64,000 nucleotides of DNA from Rhodocyclaceae bacterium (lineage in GTDB: Bacteria; Pseudomonadota; Gammaproteobacteria; Burkholderiales; Rhodocyclaceae): contig VBWA01000002.1 of the NCBI GenBank assembly GCA_006218025.1, forward strand, positions 1 through 64,000. Direction: 5' to 3'. The notes under the pieces were generated by a model. The model worked only from the letters and a program-made list of their open reading frames with translations, was not told where the DNA came from and searched no databases. The translations under genes were made by a program, and so were the position numbers. Positions 44,717 through 52,673 of the stretch are shown piece by piece (within the stretch, counting starts at the first letter, position 1; the number at the start of each line of letters is the position of its first letter).

Positions 44717-45264
44717 GCGCCGATCCCGGGAAACGCATCGTCGAGAAGCGGATGGTTCCGGTCTCGCTCCGACAGATCGGCCGCTTCAAGCGGCCAGGAT
44801 ATCCCGACTGCAGGGTCGTCATGACGAACACCGCCTTCGGCGGCTTGTTCGTAATGCGCGGTATGCAGATACAGCAGTTCGCTGTCAGCTTCGAGCACCT
44901 GAAAACCGTGCGCGCAGCCTTCCGGAATTACCAGCATGGTTGCGCGTTCAGGCGAAAGCTCTTCGGCGTGCCATTGCAGAAAGGTGGCGGAACCGCGCCG
45001 CAAATCGAGCGCGACATCCCACACGCGACCTCGCAGACAACGGACGAATTTCATCTCGGCATGGGGCGGTCGCTGGTAGTGCATGCCACGCACCGCCGCG
45101 ACCGCGCCGGTACGCGAATGGTTGATTTGCACGATGCGGCGAGTGCCCAGAACTGCGGCAAGTTCGCGCTCGCAGAACCATCGCTCGAACGACCCGCGAT
45201 GATCGGCGAACGGGGTGGTATCGACCACCGCGACGCCGGCTAGCGGCGTCGGTCGAATGTTCAT
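44713..45264 (-). CDS. dTDP-4-dehydrorhamnose 3,5-epimerase family protein (RmlC-like cupin)
   Basis: 183 residues, the RmlC length, from the ATG at 45264 that overlaps the rfbG stop by ATGA. DHRGSFERWF, QINHSRTGAVAAVRGMHYQ and RGRVWDVALDLR match RmlC, and IPEGCAHGFQVLEADSELLYLHTAHY holds the cupin motif. It epimerises C3 and/or C5 of a 4-keto-6-deoxy sugar. Because the partners here are RfbF and RfbG, the substrate is expected to be CDP-linked rather than dTDP-linked. That is inference from operon order. Confidence 0.9.
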   Translation of the reverse strand: MNIRPTPLAGVAVVDTTPFADHRGSFERWFCERELAAVLGTRRIVQINHSRTGAVAAVRGMHYQRPPHAEMKFVRCLRGRVWDVALDLRRGSATFLQWHAEELSPERATMLVIPEGCAHGFQVLEADSELLYLHTAHYEQAAEGGVRHDDPAVGISWPLEAADLSERDRNHPLLDDAFPGIGA

Positions 45265-46355
45265 GTCGCACCCCATGAAACATCGCGTTTCCGCGCCGCA
45301 GCGACATATTCGAAAAGCTGGTCACGGCTCGGCGGCTTGTCGTCGGAGAAGTGTGCCTGGTACCACGTCGCGGTTTTTTCCAGGGCTTCTTCAAGCGTCC
45401 AGACGGGGCACCAATGCAGGCGGCTGCGCGCCTTTGCCGTATCCAGCCGAAGCAAGCCTGCCTCGTGCGGATGAGTCTCGTTGCTCCTGTGCCACGAGAA
45501 CTGCGGCCAATGGCCGCGCATGGCGCGCAGCACCTCTTCAACACTGCGACTGTCGGCCGCCTCCGGGCCGAAGTTCCACGCTTCGGCAAAGGCGGCGTCC
45601 CTTGCCAGCAACCGCTGGCCAAGCATGAGATATCCGGCGAGGCATTCGAGGACGTGTTGCCAGGGGCGAACGGCGCCGGGCGAGCGGATTTCGACCGATT
45701 CGCCTCGTGCAGTGGCACGGACGATATCGGGGATAAGCCTATCCTCCGACCAGTCGCCGCCGCCGATCACGTTACCGGCGCGCGCACTGGCGATCAGGGG
45801 CGCGTTCTCCGCCGAAAAGAAGGACTTCCGGTAGCTGGCAACCACGAGTTCGGCGGCGGCCTTCGAGGCGCTGTAGGGGTCGTGCCCTCCAAGCGCATCG
45901 TTCTCGCGGTAACCCCAGGGCCATTCGTTGTTCTGGTAGACCTTGTCTGTCGTCACGGCAACGACTGCCTTCAGGCCATTCACGCCACGGCAGGCGTCGA
46001 GCAGGTTTGCCGTGCCGATGACATTCGTAGTCCAGGTATCGAGCGGCGCGCGATAGGAGCGGCGCACCAGCGCTTGCGCCGCAAGGTGGAAAACGACTTC
46101 CGGTTTGGCCTCGGCGACCGCCGTGGCAAGCCGGCCGGCGTCCCGAATATCGAAACGCAGGTCTCGCACCGGCAAGCCCAACAAGTCCCAGTGGTTGGGC
46201 GCCGTTTCGGGATCGAGGGCAATGCCCGTTACCTCTGCGCCAAGCTCATGCAGCCAAAGGGCAAGCCAACTGCCCTTGAAGCCCGTATGGCCGGTTACCA
46301 AAACCCGCCGTCCGGCGTAGGCGTCGCCGAATGCCTTCACGTCCATACCCGCCAT
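45261..46355 (-). CDS. rfbG: CDP-glucose 4,6-dehydratase
   Basis: 364 residues from the ATG at 46355 (or 46346). [18 protein letters not shown] is the cofactor loop, unusually specific to Rfb[11 protein letters not shown], the DPYSASK pair and [21 protein letters not shown] also match. It turns CDP-glucose into CDP-4-keto-6-deoxyglucose, the branch point for CDP-tyvelose, paratose, abequose, ascarylose and C-methyl sugars. It overlaps rfbF (stop at 46337). No rfbH 3-dehydrase is present, so a 3-deoxy CDP-sugar is unlikely. Confidence 0.94.
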   Translation of the reverse strand: MAGMDVKAFGDAYAGRRVLVTGHTGFKGSWLALWLHELGAEVTGIALDPETAPNHWDLLGLPVRDLRFDIRDAGRLATAVAEAKPEVVFHLAAQALVRRSYRAPLDTWTTNVIGTANLLDACRGVNGLKAVVAVTTDKVYQNNEWPWGYRENDALGGHDPYSASKAAAELVVASYRKSFFSAENAPLIASARAGNVIGGGDWSEDRLIPDIVRATARGESVEIRSPGAVRPWQHVLECLAGYLMLGQRLLARDAAFAEAWNFGPEAADSRSVEEVLRAMRGHWPQFSWHRSNETHPHEAGLLRLDTAKARSRLHWCPVWTLEEALEKTATWYQAHFSDDKPPSRDQLFEYVAAARKRDVSWGAT

Positions 46356-47107
46356 GGCGCACGACCGCTGCCCCAGAGTTCTTCGAGATGGTTCTTGTCG
46401 CGCAGGGTGTCCATCGGCTGCCAGAAGCCCCGATGCTGGTAGGACATCAACTCGCCCGCTGCAGCCATTTGCACGAGGGGATCCGCCTCCCAACTGGTCT
46501 GATCGCCGTCGATGAAATCGATCACGCGCGGCTCGAGGATGAAGAATCCGCCGTTGATCCAGGCGCCATCACCAGCGGGCTTTTCCTGAAAGCTCAAAAC
46601 GCGTCCGGCATCTATCTCCAGCGCGCCGTAGCGACCGGGAGGCTGGATTGCCGTTACCGTGGCCAGTTTCCCGTGGCCACGATGAAAGGCAAGTTGTGCC
46701 GCAATGTCGATATCGGCAACGCCGTCACCGTAAGTGAAGCAGAAAGCCCCGTCATCGAGATGGTCGCGCACCCGCTTCAGACGCCCGCCGGTCATCGTGT
46801 CGGGCCCGGTGTCGACCAGCGTCACCCGCCACGGCTCGGCTGAATTCTGATGCACTTCCATGCGGTTTTGCGCCATGTCGAAGGTGACATCGGACATATG
46901 CAGGAAGTAGTTGGCGAAATACTCCTTGATCACATAGCCGCGGTAACCAAGGCAAATAATGAAGTCGTTGATCCCATAGCGGGAATAGATCTTCATGATG
47001 TGCCAGAGTATCGGCTTGCCACCAATCTCGATCATCGGCTTGGGTTTCAGGTGCGATTCCTCGATGATGCGGGTGCCGAGACCACCGGCGAGAATGACGG
47101 CTTTCAT
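46337..47107 (-). CDS. rfbF: Glucose-1-phosphate cytidylyltransferase
   Basis: 256 residues, the usual length. [22 protein letters not shown] is the pyrophosphorylase loop, in the form specific to Rfb[29 protein letters not shown] and [11 protein letters not shown] also match. It forms CDP-glucose from CTP and glucose-1-phosphate and so starts the CDP-sugar branch. It overlaps the flippase stop by ATGA (47104-47107). Confidence 0.94.
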   Translation of the reverse strand: MKAVILAGGLGTRIIEESHLKPKPMIEIGGKPILWHIMKIYSRYGINDFIICLGYRGYVIKEYFANYFLHMSDVTFDMAQNRMEVHQNSAEPWRVTLVDTGPDTMTGGRLKRVRDHLDDGAFCFTYGDGVADIDIAAQLAFHRGHGKLATVTAIQPPGRYGALEIDAGRVLSFQEKPAGDGAWINGGFFILEPRVIDFIDGDQTSWEADPLVQMAAAGELMSYQHRGFWQPMDTLRDKNHLEELWGSGRAPWRVWT

Positions 47108-48906
47108 GCTGAGGGCCTTTCGGCAGATGTGGATGCTTGGACGGCCTGGATCTCAGTGTAAGGCGCAATGCGGCGTATGCCGCCGTTCCCAAGCTCGACT
47201 ATCCGGGAACAGTTTCTCAAGGTCGTCAGACGATGAGCAATGATCAGAACGGTAAGGTCGTCACTCAGGCCGTCGATGGCTTGCATTACTGCCTGCTCGG
47301 TTTCGTTGTCCAGTGCACTGGTGGCCTCGTCGAAAATAATGACGTCGGCTTGCTTGTAAAGGGCGCGGGCGATGCCGATACGCTGGCGCTGGCCGCCGGA
47401 AAGCCGGATGCCGCGTTCGCCAACGAAGGTCTGGTATTTTGCGGGCCAAGTCTCGATGGTATCGGCTATCTGTGCCTGGCGTGCGGCCCGCCTGACACGC
47501 TCGACGTCTATCCCGTCCCTGGGCTGACCAAAGGCTATGTTCTCTTCTATGGTGACGTCCGCAAGAAAGATCGTTTGCGGGACATGTGCGACGTGTGCCT
47601 GCCATGCCCGGCAATTGCCGGGCGTGACGGGCCGGCCATCGATCTCCAGCGTGCCTTCGTTTGCCTGCAGCAGGCCCATCACGATATCAAGCAAGGTGCT
47701 CTTGCCGCTGCCGGTCAGGCCGATGAAGCCGATGCGGCTGCCTTTTGGAATGGCGAGATCAAGGTTCTGCAGAACCCATGGTGCTTGCGGGCTGTAGCGG
47801 AATCCGATCTGGTTCAGGCGGATGTGCCGCTCGAAGGGCATCTGTTCGGCGACGGCCTGGTCGGCATGTTCGGGAAGGGGCTGGTTCAGCAGGTCAAGGG
47901 CGTCCTGCAGGGACGCCCTCCCGCCCTGAATCCCGGACCAGGACGCATACGCCTGCTGCAGCACGGGCAACAGCCGCTGGGCACCGAGTGCCAACGCACC
48001 CAGCACAGGGATCGCCCTGGCGATGCCATCCGCTTGCTGAGCGAGCACATAGGCCAGTACGGCTATCAACACCATACCCAACGCTTCGGTCGCGTAGCGC
48101 GGGCTGCCCGCGATGAACGCACTGCTGCCCTGGGAGCGGCGCAACGGCAGATCGGCGTCGCGGTAGATTTGGCAATAGGCCATTTGACTGCCGTCGAGCA
48201 ACACGTCGCGAATGCCTCCCAGACCTTCCTGCAGCGACTTGATCACACGAGTGGACTCACGGGCAACCACCTGGCTGTTGACCCACAGCCGATTCCGGGT
48301 AATCCGGATGATGGCCGCGTAGATCATGCCGAAGCCGCCGAATGCCGCCAAAGCGATGAAGGGTTCGATGGCCAGCAGCGCCATTAGTATCGCAATCAAC
48401 ATGACCATCGCCCCGATCAGGGTAAGGAGCATCATGATCGTGTGTATTACGACACCGGCTTTGGTCGCGATGGCATTGATGATTTCGCTGCTGTTGCGGG
48501 CGACATGGACCGAATAAGGCTGATAGAGAGTGCGGCGGTAAATGGAAATGCTGAGATCGGCCCCCGTAGCGTAGGAAAGCCGCGTGCTCGCCCACAGGAG
48601 CAACAGGCGCATCGCACCAGCCACCAAGGCTGCCAGGCCGAAGGCGATGGTCAGCGGCAACAGGAGTTGCTCCGGCCCTGAGAGCCCCAGAATCCGAATG
48701 AACGGCTGCGTAACGGGGAGCAGGAAAACGCCGCCCGGGTTGGTCAGCACGCCGAGGAAGGGCAACACCGCTCCGATGCTGAGAATTTCGGCGAAGGAGG
48801 CGAGAACCATCAAGACGAGCAGGAGTGCGAACTGCGCCCGTCGTCGAGGGACGATGTGGTGCCATAACTGGCTGAGAAGCTGCGTGACCGGCTGGATGGG
48901 TTGCAC
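47104..48906 (-). CDS. ABC transporter, PglK/MsbA-like lipid-linked oligosaccharide flippase
   Basis: 600 residues starting at GTG. The N-terminal half contains six hydrophobic segments and the C-terminal half a fused ATPase: Walker [11 protein letters not shown], signature [15 protein letters not shown], Walker [13 protein letters not shown] and the H-loop IIAHRLTT. In surface glycan loci this half-transporter type, PglK in Campylobacter, flips complete lipid-linked oligosaccharides across the inner membrane in place of Wzx. No Wzx, Wzy or Wzz is present in the window, which fits a PglK-like export of a short glycan. The target (protein or lipid A) is not encoded here. It is the first structural gene after the ops site. 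Confidence 0.88.
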   Translation of the reverse strand: MQPIQPVTQLLSQLWHHIVPRRRAQFALLLVLMVLASFAEILSIGAVLPFLGVLTNPGGVFLLPVTQPFIRILGLSGPEQLLLPLTIAFGLAALVAGAMRLLLLWASTRLSYATGADLSISIYRRTLYQPYSVHVARNSSEIINAIATKAGVVIHTIMMLLTLIGAMVMLIAILMALLAIEPFIALAAFGGFGMIYAAIIRITRNRLWVNSQVVARESTRVIKSLQEGLGGIRDVLLDGSQMAYCQIYRDADLPLRRSQGSSAFIAGSPRYATEALGMVLIAVLAYVLAQQADGIARAIPVLGALALGAQRLLPVLQQAYASWSGIQGGRASLQDALDLLNQPLPEHADQAVAEQMPFERHIRLNQIGFRYSPQAPWVLQNLDLAIPKGSRIGFIGLTGSGKSTLLDIVMGLLQANEGTLEIDGRPVTPGNCRAWQAHVAHVPQTIFLADVTIEENIAFGQPRDGIDVERVRRAARQAQIADTIETWPAKYQTFVGERGIRLSGGQRQRIGIARALYKQADVIIFDEATSALDNETEQAVMQAIDGLSDDLTVLIIAHRLTTLRNCSRIVELGNGGIRRIAPYTEIQAVQASTSAERPSA

Positions 48907-49075
48907 GAGTTAAGGCGGGTTAGGGATGAGTGGGCTGGCGGGTACTGCTTCCGCAGAATCCGACTTTCGGCGATGCTTTACCTGCGCCGGTCCGAAAAAT
49001 GCAAATCGTGGAACGCAACGGGCCGTGGCTGTGGCAAGTCTTGGGGATTCCGTAGAAACTTCAATTCGCCGCCTT

Positions 49076-49088
49076 GCCAGCGCCGACT
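49076..49088 (-). repeat. Interspersed 13-mer repeat in the operon leader
   Basis: Minus strand AGTCGGCGCTGGC. It lies inside the loop of a perfect 9-base-pair inverted repeat (CCGCCTTGC / GCAAGGCGG) downstream of the ops site. The flank differs from other copies after the core. Confidence 0.75.
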
Positions 49089-49118
49089 CTTGCTGCAAGG
49101 CGGTGCGATGAAATCTGG

Positions 49119-49130
49119 CACGCTACCGCC
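49119..49130 (-). promoter_or_regulatory. ops element (RfaH recruitment site)
   Basis: The minus strand reads GGCGGTAGCGTG, an exact match to the 12-base operon polarity suppressor core known from E. coli, in the correct orientation for the leftward operon. It is 130 bases after the rfaH-like stop codon and 213 bases before the flippase start. RfaH binds this element on the paused transcription complex and suppresses termination in long operons. The longer JUMPstart context is not obvious. Confidence 0.85.
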
Positions 49131-49136
49131 ATGCCC

Positions 49137-49152
49137 GTGCGCCGCGGCGCAC
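49137..49152 (-). other. Perfect palindrome just upstream of ops
   Basis: GTGCGCCGCGGCGCAC is self-complementary over all 16 bases. In RNA it would form a six-pair stem with a four-base loop six bases before the ops element. It could act as a pause hairpin that holds the polymerase near ops, or as a protein-binding site. Function not shown. Confidence 0.5.
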
Positions 49153-49260
49153 AGCAGATGCTTGCCTCGTTACTTCTGTTGTTTGCTTCAACCTGACGCC
49201 TTACATCGTCCGGCGCAAAGAGCTTGTTTGCGGCGAAACGCTTTTTCGCTAACTATTCAG

Positions 49261-49869
49261 TTAGCTGACAACCAACAGCTGATGGTGACTCAGACTCACT
49301 CGTGTGTCTTGTCCGAGCAGTTGCATCAGGACGACAACCCTTTCCTGGGAAACGCCCGATATCAGTCCGTCAAGCCCTGACAACGGACCATCGACGACGC
49401 GGACCCGTTCTCCGGGCTGAAAGGGGCTGATCTTCTCATCACCAGCTTCGTTCCAACGGGCTTCGAAATCGATAATGCTGCTCAGGATCTCAGGCCTCAT
49501 TACTGCGGGTTCCTGGCCAAAACGCACAATGGTCGTTACGCCCAGAGTGGAGCGCACCGGAGCAATAGAGTGGGCGCTTGAGCCAGGTTGCAAAAAAAGA
49601 TAGCGCGGAAACAGCGGTTCCTTTTGAGCCTGCTGACGACCACGAATGCGTTTCAATCTCTTGATTCGCGGCAGATAGACGGCGTAGCCTTGGCGGGCAA
49701 GGTTCTCGCACGCTGTCTGCTCCTGCCGGACTTTGGTATGCACGACATACCAGGGCAGGTTTGCGGCGGTGTCTTCGGCAACCCGCATAGTGGCAGAGGA
49801 CCGGGCTAGCGCCAGACTGGATAACGAATTCAGGTGGTGCTCAAGCACCGTTTCGCGCAACAGGCTCAT
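49261..49869 (-). CDS. rfaH: RfaH/NusG-like transcription antiterminator
   Basis: 202 residues; E. coli RfaH is 162. The start at 49869 is supported by ATGA overlap with the upstream regulator. It adds an N-terminal extension of about 37 residues with no match to RfaH. The NGN domain (LPWYVVHTKVRQEQTACENL at 38-57, then YLPRIKRLKRIRG) and C-terminal KOW domain (FQPGERVRVVDGPLSGLDGLI) follow. NGN-KOW specialists bind RNA polymerase at ops sites and stop premature termination. Placement in front of a 44-gene operon with an ops site 130 bases downstream makes that role very likely here. Confidence 0.9.
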   Translation of the reverse strand: MSLLRETVLEHHLNSLSSLALARSSATMRVAEDTAANLPWYVVHTKVRQEQTACENLARQGYAVYLPRIKRLKRIRGRQQAQKEPLFPRYLFLQPGSSAHSIAPVRSTLGVTTIVRFGQEPAVMRPEILSSIIDFEARWNEAGDEKISPFQPGERVRVVDGPLSGLDGLISGVSQERVVVLMQLLGQDTRVSLSHHQLLVVS

Positions 49870-50204
49870 GCCGCGGCGTTTCTTTCAGCATCCTGCCGAA
49901 GCTCTTCGATCTCCTTGCGGATGGCTTCGTATTCAGCCACCTTGTGCTTGAGAAAGGCGGCAGTGAGAAGAATCTTTGCTTCAATGCCTCTGGGGGTGAG
50001 CAGGTAGCTGTAGGCAAGTTTGTTGTCGTTGCGACGAAAGTTGTCCATTTTCACCAACCCCTTCTGGACCAATGCCTGCAGGCAGTAATTGGCTTTGCCC
50101 AAGCTAACGCCCATCGCCTTGGCCATTTCTCGCTGCTGAATGGCGGGGTTGGCGTCGATGAGCTTAAGCAGCTTGTAGTGATGGGATTCGGGGAACACGG
50201 TCAT
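49866..50204 (-). CDS. MarR-type EPS-associated transcriptional regulator
   Basis: 112 residues. A winged-helix domain (YKLLKLIDANPAIQQREMAKAMGVSLGKANYCLQALVQKGLVKM, in parts) is followed by a basic coiled C-terminus. From memory this matches the short MarR-family regulators associated with exopolysaccharide loci (TIGR04176-like). It is the first gene of the transcription unit, coupled by ATGA to the antiterminator. A promoter and a palindromic operator overlap its 5' side, so it probably regulates itself and the locus. Confidence 0.88.
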   Translation of the reverse strand: MTVFPESHHYKLLKLIDANPAIQQREMAKAMGVSLGKANYCLQALVQKGLVKMDNFRRNDNKLAYSYLLTPRGIEAKILLTAAFLKHKVAEYEAIRKEIEELRQDAERNAAA

Positions 50205-50227
50205 TGCAATGATGGCTTTGAATTGGC

Positions 50228-50246
50228 CTGTTCATGGTTTGAACAG
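50228..50246 (-). promoter_or_regulatory. Inverted-repeat operator of the MarR-type regulator
   Basis: Minus strand CTGTTCA-AACCA-TGAACAG, a perfect 7-base inverted repeat with a 5-base spacer. It lies between the -10 element and the start codon, 24 bases from the ATG. This is a standard position for repression by a dimeric winged-helix protein. Binding is inferred. Confidence 0.6.
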
Positions 50247-50247
50247 T

Positions 50248-50276
50248 AGTTTAGCGGGCTGAGGGGCCATTGGCAA
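50248..50276 (-). promoter_or_regulatory. Sigma-70-like promoter for the glycan locus regulator
   Basis: Minus strand: TTGCCA (50271-50276), 17 bases, TAAACT (50248-50253). Spacing is optimal and each hexamer matches the consensus at four or five positions. Its predicted start lies within the inverted repeat downstream. Confidence 0.55.
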
Positions 50277-50334
50277 GCACTGGTCTTTCCAATGTTGTTT
50301 TGATCCGCCAAGTCGTCATAAGGCGTCGCAAACG

Positions 50335-50363
50335 GTGGTGATCGAGGATCTCCTCGACACCAC
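50335..50363 (-). terminator. Stem-loop between acyltransferase gene and MarR-type regulator
   Basis: GTGGTG + TCGAGGA pair with TCCTCGA + CACCAC, with one bulged base and a two-base loop. It lies about 50 bases beyond the acyltransferase stop. There is no long T-run on the minus strand, so an intrinsic terminator is possible but not certain. Confidence 0.35.
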
Positions 50364-50415
50364 GATTCTTCATTTCGCTGAAGTCCCGACGCCAAGAGGA
50401 GGTGCAGCGGCGGGT

Positions 50416-51318
50416 TCAGCGCCTTGCCGCTTTCAGCAACCGCTCGATCTGCGCGTCCTTGTCCTGCCAGAGTTGCTGCACCCAGCGCTGGAAGGCCTCG
50501 CGCGTCGCCGGATCGGCCGCGTAATCGCTCTTCATCAGGTGTTCGGGAACCGGCAGGGTCTGCACCCGCACGATCACCCGTTTGAGCTTGCCGCAAAGGA
50601 ACTCCCAGAAATTCGGCTTGCCATCGGGATAAACGATGGTGACGTCCAGTATGGCCCGAAAGCGGTCGCCCATGGCATTCAGCGCCAGCGCGATGCCGCC
50701 CGCCTTGGGCTTGAGCAGGTGCCGGTAGGGCGATTGCTGGCGCTGGTGCTTGGCCGGCGTGAAGCGCGTGCCTTCGAGAAAATTCATGACGCTGGTCGGG
50801 ATCAGGGCGAACTTTTCGCAGGCGCGGCGCGTGGCCGCCTGGTCCTTACCGCGCATCTCCGGATGCAGCTTGAGATATTCCTCACTGTGACGGCGCATGA
50901 AGGGAAAATCCAGCGCCCACCAGGCCAGACCCATCACCGGCACCCACTTCAACTGCTGCTTGATGAAGAACTTCAGCAGCGGAATGCGGCGGTTGAACAA
51001 GTGCTGCAGGACGAAGATGTCGGCCCAGGTCTGGTGATTGCAGTTGACCAGATACCAGTTGTGCGGATCGAGTCCGGCGATGCCTTCGACATCCCAGGCG
51101 GTGCGCTGGGTCAGCGCCATCCAGCCGCTGTTGCAGGAGATCCAGGCCTCGGCGATGGCAACCAGCACCGGGTCGATGCGCAGGCGGACCGCATGGAACG
51201 GCAGGATCAGTTTCAGGATCGCCACCAGCAGCAGGATCGGCACCCAGAACAGCGCATTTAGCCCCAGCAGTAGCGAGGCGATGAGACCGATCAGCGGCGC
51301 CGGCAGGAAATTCAGCAT
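50416..51318 (-). CDS. PlsC-type acyltransferase (YihG-like)
   Basis: 300 residues from the ATG at 51318. The N-terminus is hydrophobic (two segments, about 5-50). NCNHQTWADIF (about 93-103) contains the NHxxxxD catalytic motif and NFLEGTRFTPAK the EGTR substrate motif of glycerolipid acyltransferases. The size and motif wording resemble YihG rather than PlsC itself. It probably transfers acyl groups to a lysophospholipid at the inner membrane. It is separated from the catabolic operon by 68 bases and belongs to neither flanking operon by function. Confidence 0.88.
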   Translation of the reverse strand: MLNFLPAPLIGLIASLLLGLNALFWVPILLLVAILKLILPFHAVRLRIDPVLVAIAEAWISCNSGWMALTQRTAWDVEGIAGLDPHNWYLVNCNHQTWADIFVLQHLFNRRIPLLKFFIKQQLKWVPVMGLAWWALDFPFMRRHSEEYLKLHPEMRGKDQAATRRACEKFALIPTSVMNFLEGTRFTPAKHQRQQSPYRHLLKPKAGGIALALNAMGDRFRAILDVTIVYPDGKPNFWEFLCGKLKRVIVRVQTLPVPEHLMKSDYAADPATREAFQRWVQQLWQDKDAQIERLLKAARR

Positions 51319-51386
51319 GGCAAGCTCAAGTGTCCGGGATCCGGGATCCGGCAATGCTGCCACAGGATAGCCTCGAAGTTGATCTG

Positions 51387-52673
51387 CTAGCGGCCGGTGT
51401 TGCGCAAAACCGTGTGCGCCCAGTCAGCGGCGGCCAGCGTTGCGCGATCGGCGCCCCAGGGACCGACCGCCTGCACGCCCACCGGCAGACCGCGTGGCCC
51501 CTGGGCGAAGGGCAAATGCACGCAGGGCGTGCCGAGCACCGTCCAGATCCGGTTGAACACCGGGTTGCCCGTGGCCGCAAGCCCGTCGGGCGCTTCGCCC
51601 GGGGCCGAAGGGGCGATGAGGATGTCTGCTTCGCGGAACAGATCGCTCAGCAGGTGTCGGCAACGCCGCGCCAGCAACCGATCCTGGTCGTAGCGCTGCG
51701 GCGTCAGTGCAGCGCCCTGTGCCAGCAATTCGCGCAGCTTGACGCTCAATTGATCGCCATGGGCGCGACTTTCGTGGGCGAAGGCCTGGGCCGCCTCGTA
51801 GGCCATGATTTCCGTCTGTGCCGCCGCCAGTCCGGAAAAGTCGGCAGGCAGTTCGATTTCATGCACCCTGGCGCCGGCGGCGGATAAGCCCGCGGCGGCG
51901 GCTTCGAAGGCCTGCCTGGCTTCAGGCGCCGCCTCGCCCCATTCGTGGGTGCGACACAAGCCGATGCGCGGGGCCGCCGGCGTGGCCGTCGACAGCAGGT
52001 CGCGGCCGGCCAGCGCGCCAGCGAACAGGGCGGCGTCGGCGACATCACGCGCGAACACGCCGATGGTGTCGAGCGATTCGGCCAACGACTTGACGCCGGC
52101 GCGGCTGATCATGCCGAAGCTGGGCTTGTAGCCGACCACGCCGCAGAATGCGGCCGGGCGAATCACCGATCCCGCGGTCTGGGTGCCGTAGGCGAGCGGC
52201 ACCATGAAATCGGCCACCGCAGCGGCCGAGCCGCTCGACGAGCCGCCGGGCGTATGTGCGGGGTTGTGCGGGTTGGCGGTCTTGCCCGGATGATAGGTGG
52301 CGAATTCGGTGGTCACCGTCTTGCCCAGCACCAGGGCGCCGGCGGCGCGCGCACTGGCGACGCAGGCGGCATCCCAGGCTGGACGGTGGCCGGCATAGAT
52401 CGGCGAGCCGTAGGCCGTCGCCAGCTGCGCCGTGTCGATGAGGTCCTTGACGCCCAGCGGCAGGCCGTGCAGCACGCCGCGCAGCGGGCCGGCGTCAAGC
52501 GACCGCGCCTCGGCGAGCACCGCCTCCGCATCGAGCTGGATCCAGGCACCGACCACGGCTTCGCGCGCCTCGATGCGTTCGAGGCAGGCGCGCACCAGGG
52601 CCTCGGCGCTCAGTTCGCGGCGGGCGATGCGGCGCGCCGCTTCCAGGGCGCCCAGTTCATTGGCATGCGTCAT
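51387..52673 (-). CDS. Amidase-signature family hydrolase
   Basis: 428 residues from the ATG at 52673, which overlaps the upstream stop by ATGA; the frame stays open far upstream but that region codes in the other gene's frame. LGVKDLIDTAQL gives the catalytic Lys, and HTPGGSSSGSAAAVADFMVP the Ser-cisSer-Lys site of the amidase-signature fold. It hydrolyses a C-N amide bond; members include GatA, malonamidase, allophanate and ureidomalonate-type hydrolases. There is no GatB/GatC nearby, so a catabolic amidase is likely. Confidence 0.9.
   Translation of the reverse strand: MTHANELGALEAARRIARRELSAEALVRACLERIEAREAVVGAWIQLDAEAVLAEARSLDAGPLRGVLHGLPLGVKDLIDTAQLATAYGSPIYAGHRPAWDAACVASARAAGALVLGKTVTTEFATYHPGKTANPHNPAHTPGGSSSGSAAAVADFMVPLAYGTQTAGSVIRPAAFCGVVGYKPSFGMISRAGVKSLAESLDTIGVFARDVADAALFAGALAGRDLLSTATPAAPRIGLCRTHEWGEAAPEARQAFEAAAAGLSAAGARVHEIELPADFSGLAAAQTEIMAYEAAQAFAHESRAHGDQLSVKLRELLAQGAALTPQRYDQDRLLARRCRHLLSDLFREADILIAPSAPGEAPDGLAATGNPVFNRIWTVLGTPCVHLPFAQGPRGLPVGVQAVGPWGADRATLAAADWAHTVLRNTGR

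Larger units (their letters stand above)
48907..49260 (-). other. Leader region with no protein gene between rfaH-like gene and flippase
   Basis: This 354-base stretch lies between the antiterminator gene and the first structural gene. It contains, in direction of transcription (right to left), a small inverted repeat just after the rfaH-like stop (GCGAAA...TTTCGC), a 16-base perfect palindrome at 49137-49152, the ops element at 49119-49130, and a 9-base-pair stem (49069-49077 with 49095-49103) whose loop holds the interspersed 13-mer. No ORF with coding character is seen. It is expected to be transcribed as a long untranslated leader. Confidence 0.8.

Noticed and set aside
49131-49260. Full 39-base JUMPstart element upstream of ops
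   Set aside because: Only the 12-base ops core matches; no convincing match to the rest of JUMPstart could be seen.
50201-50596. 131-codon minus-strand frame overlapping the regulator promoter
   Set aside because: No similarity to known families recognised, covers a recognisable promoter and operator, and overlaps the acyltransferase gene.
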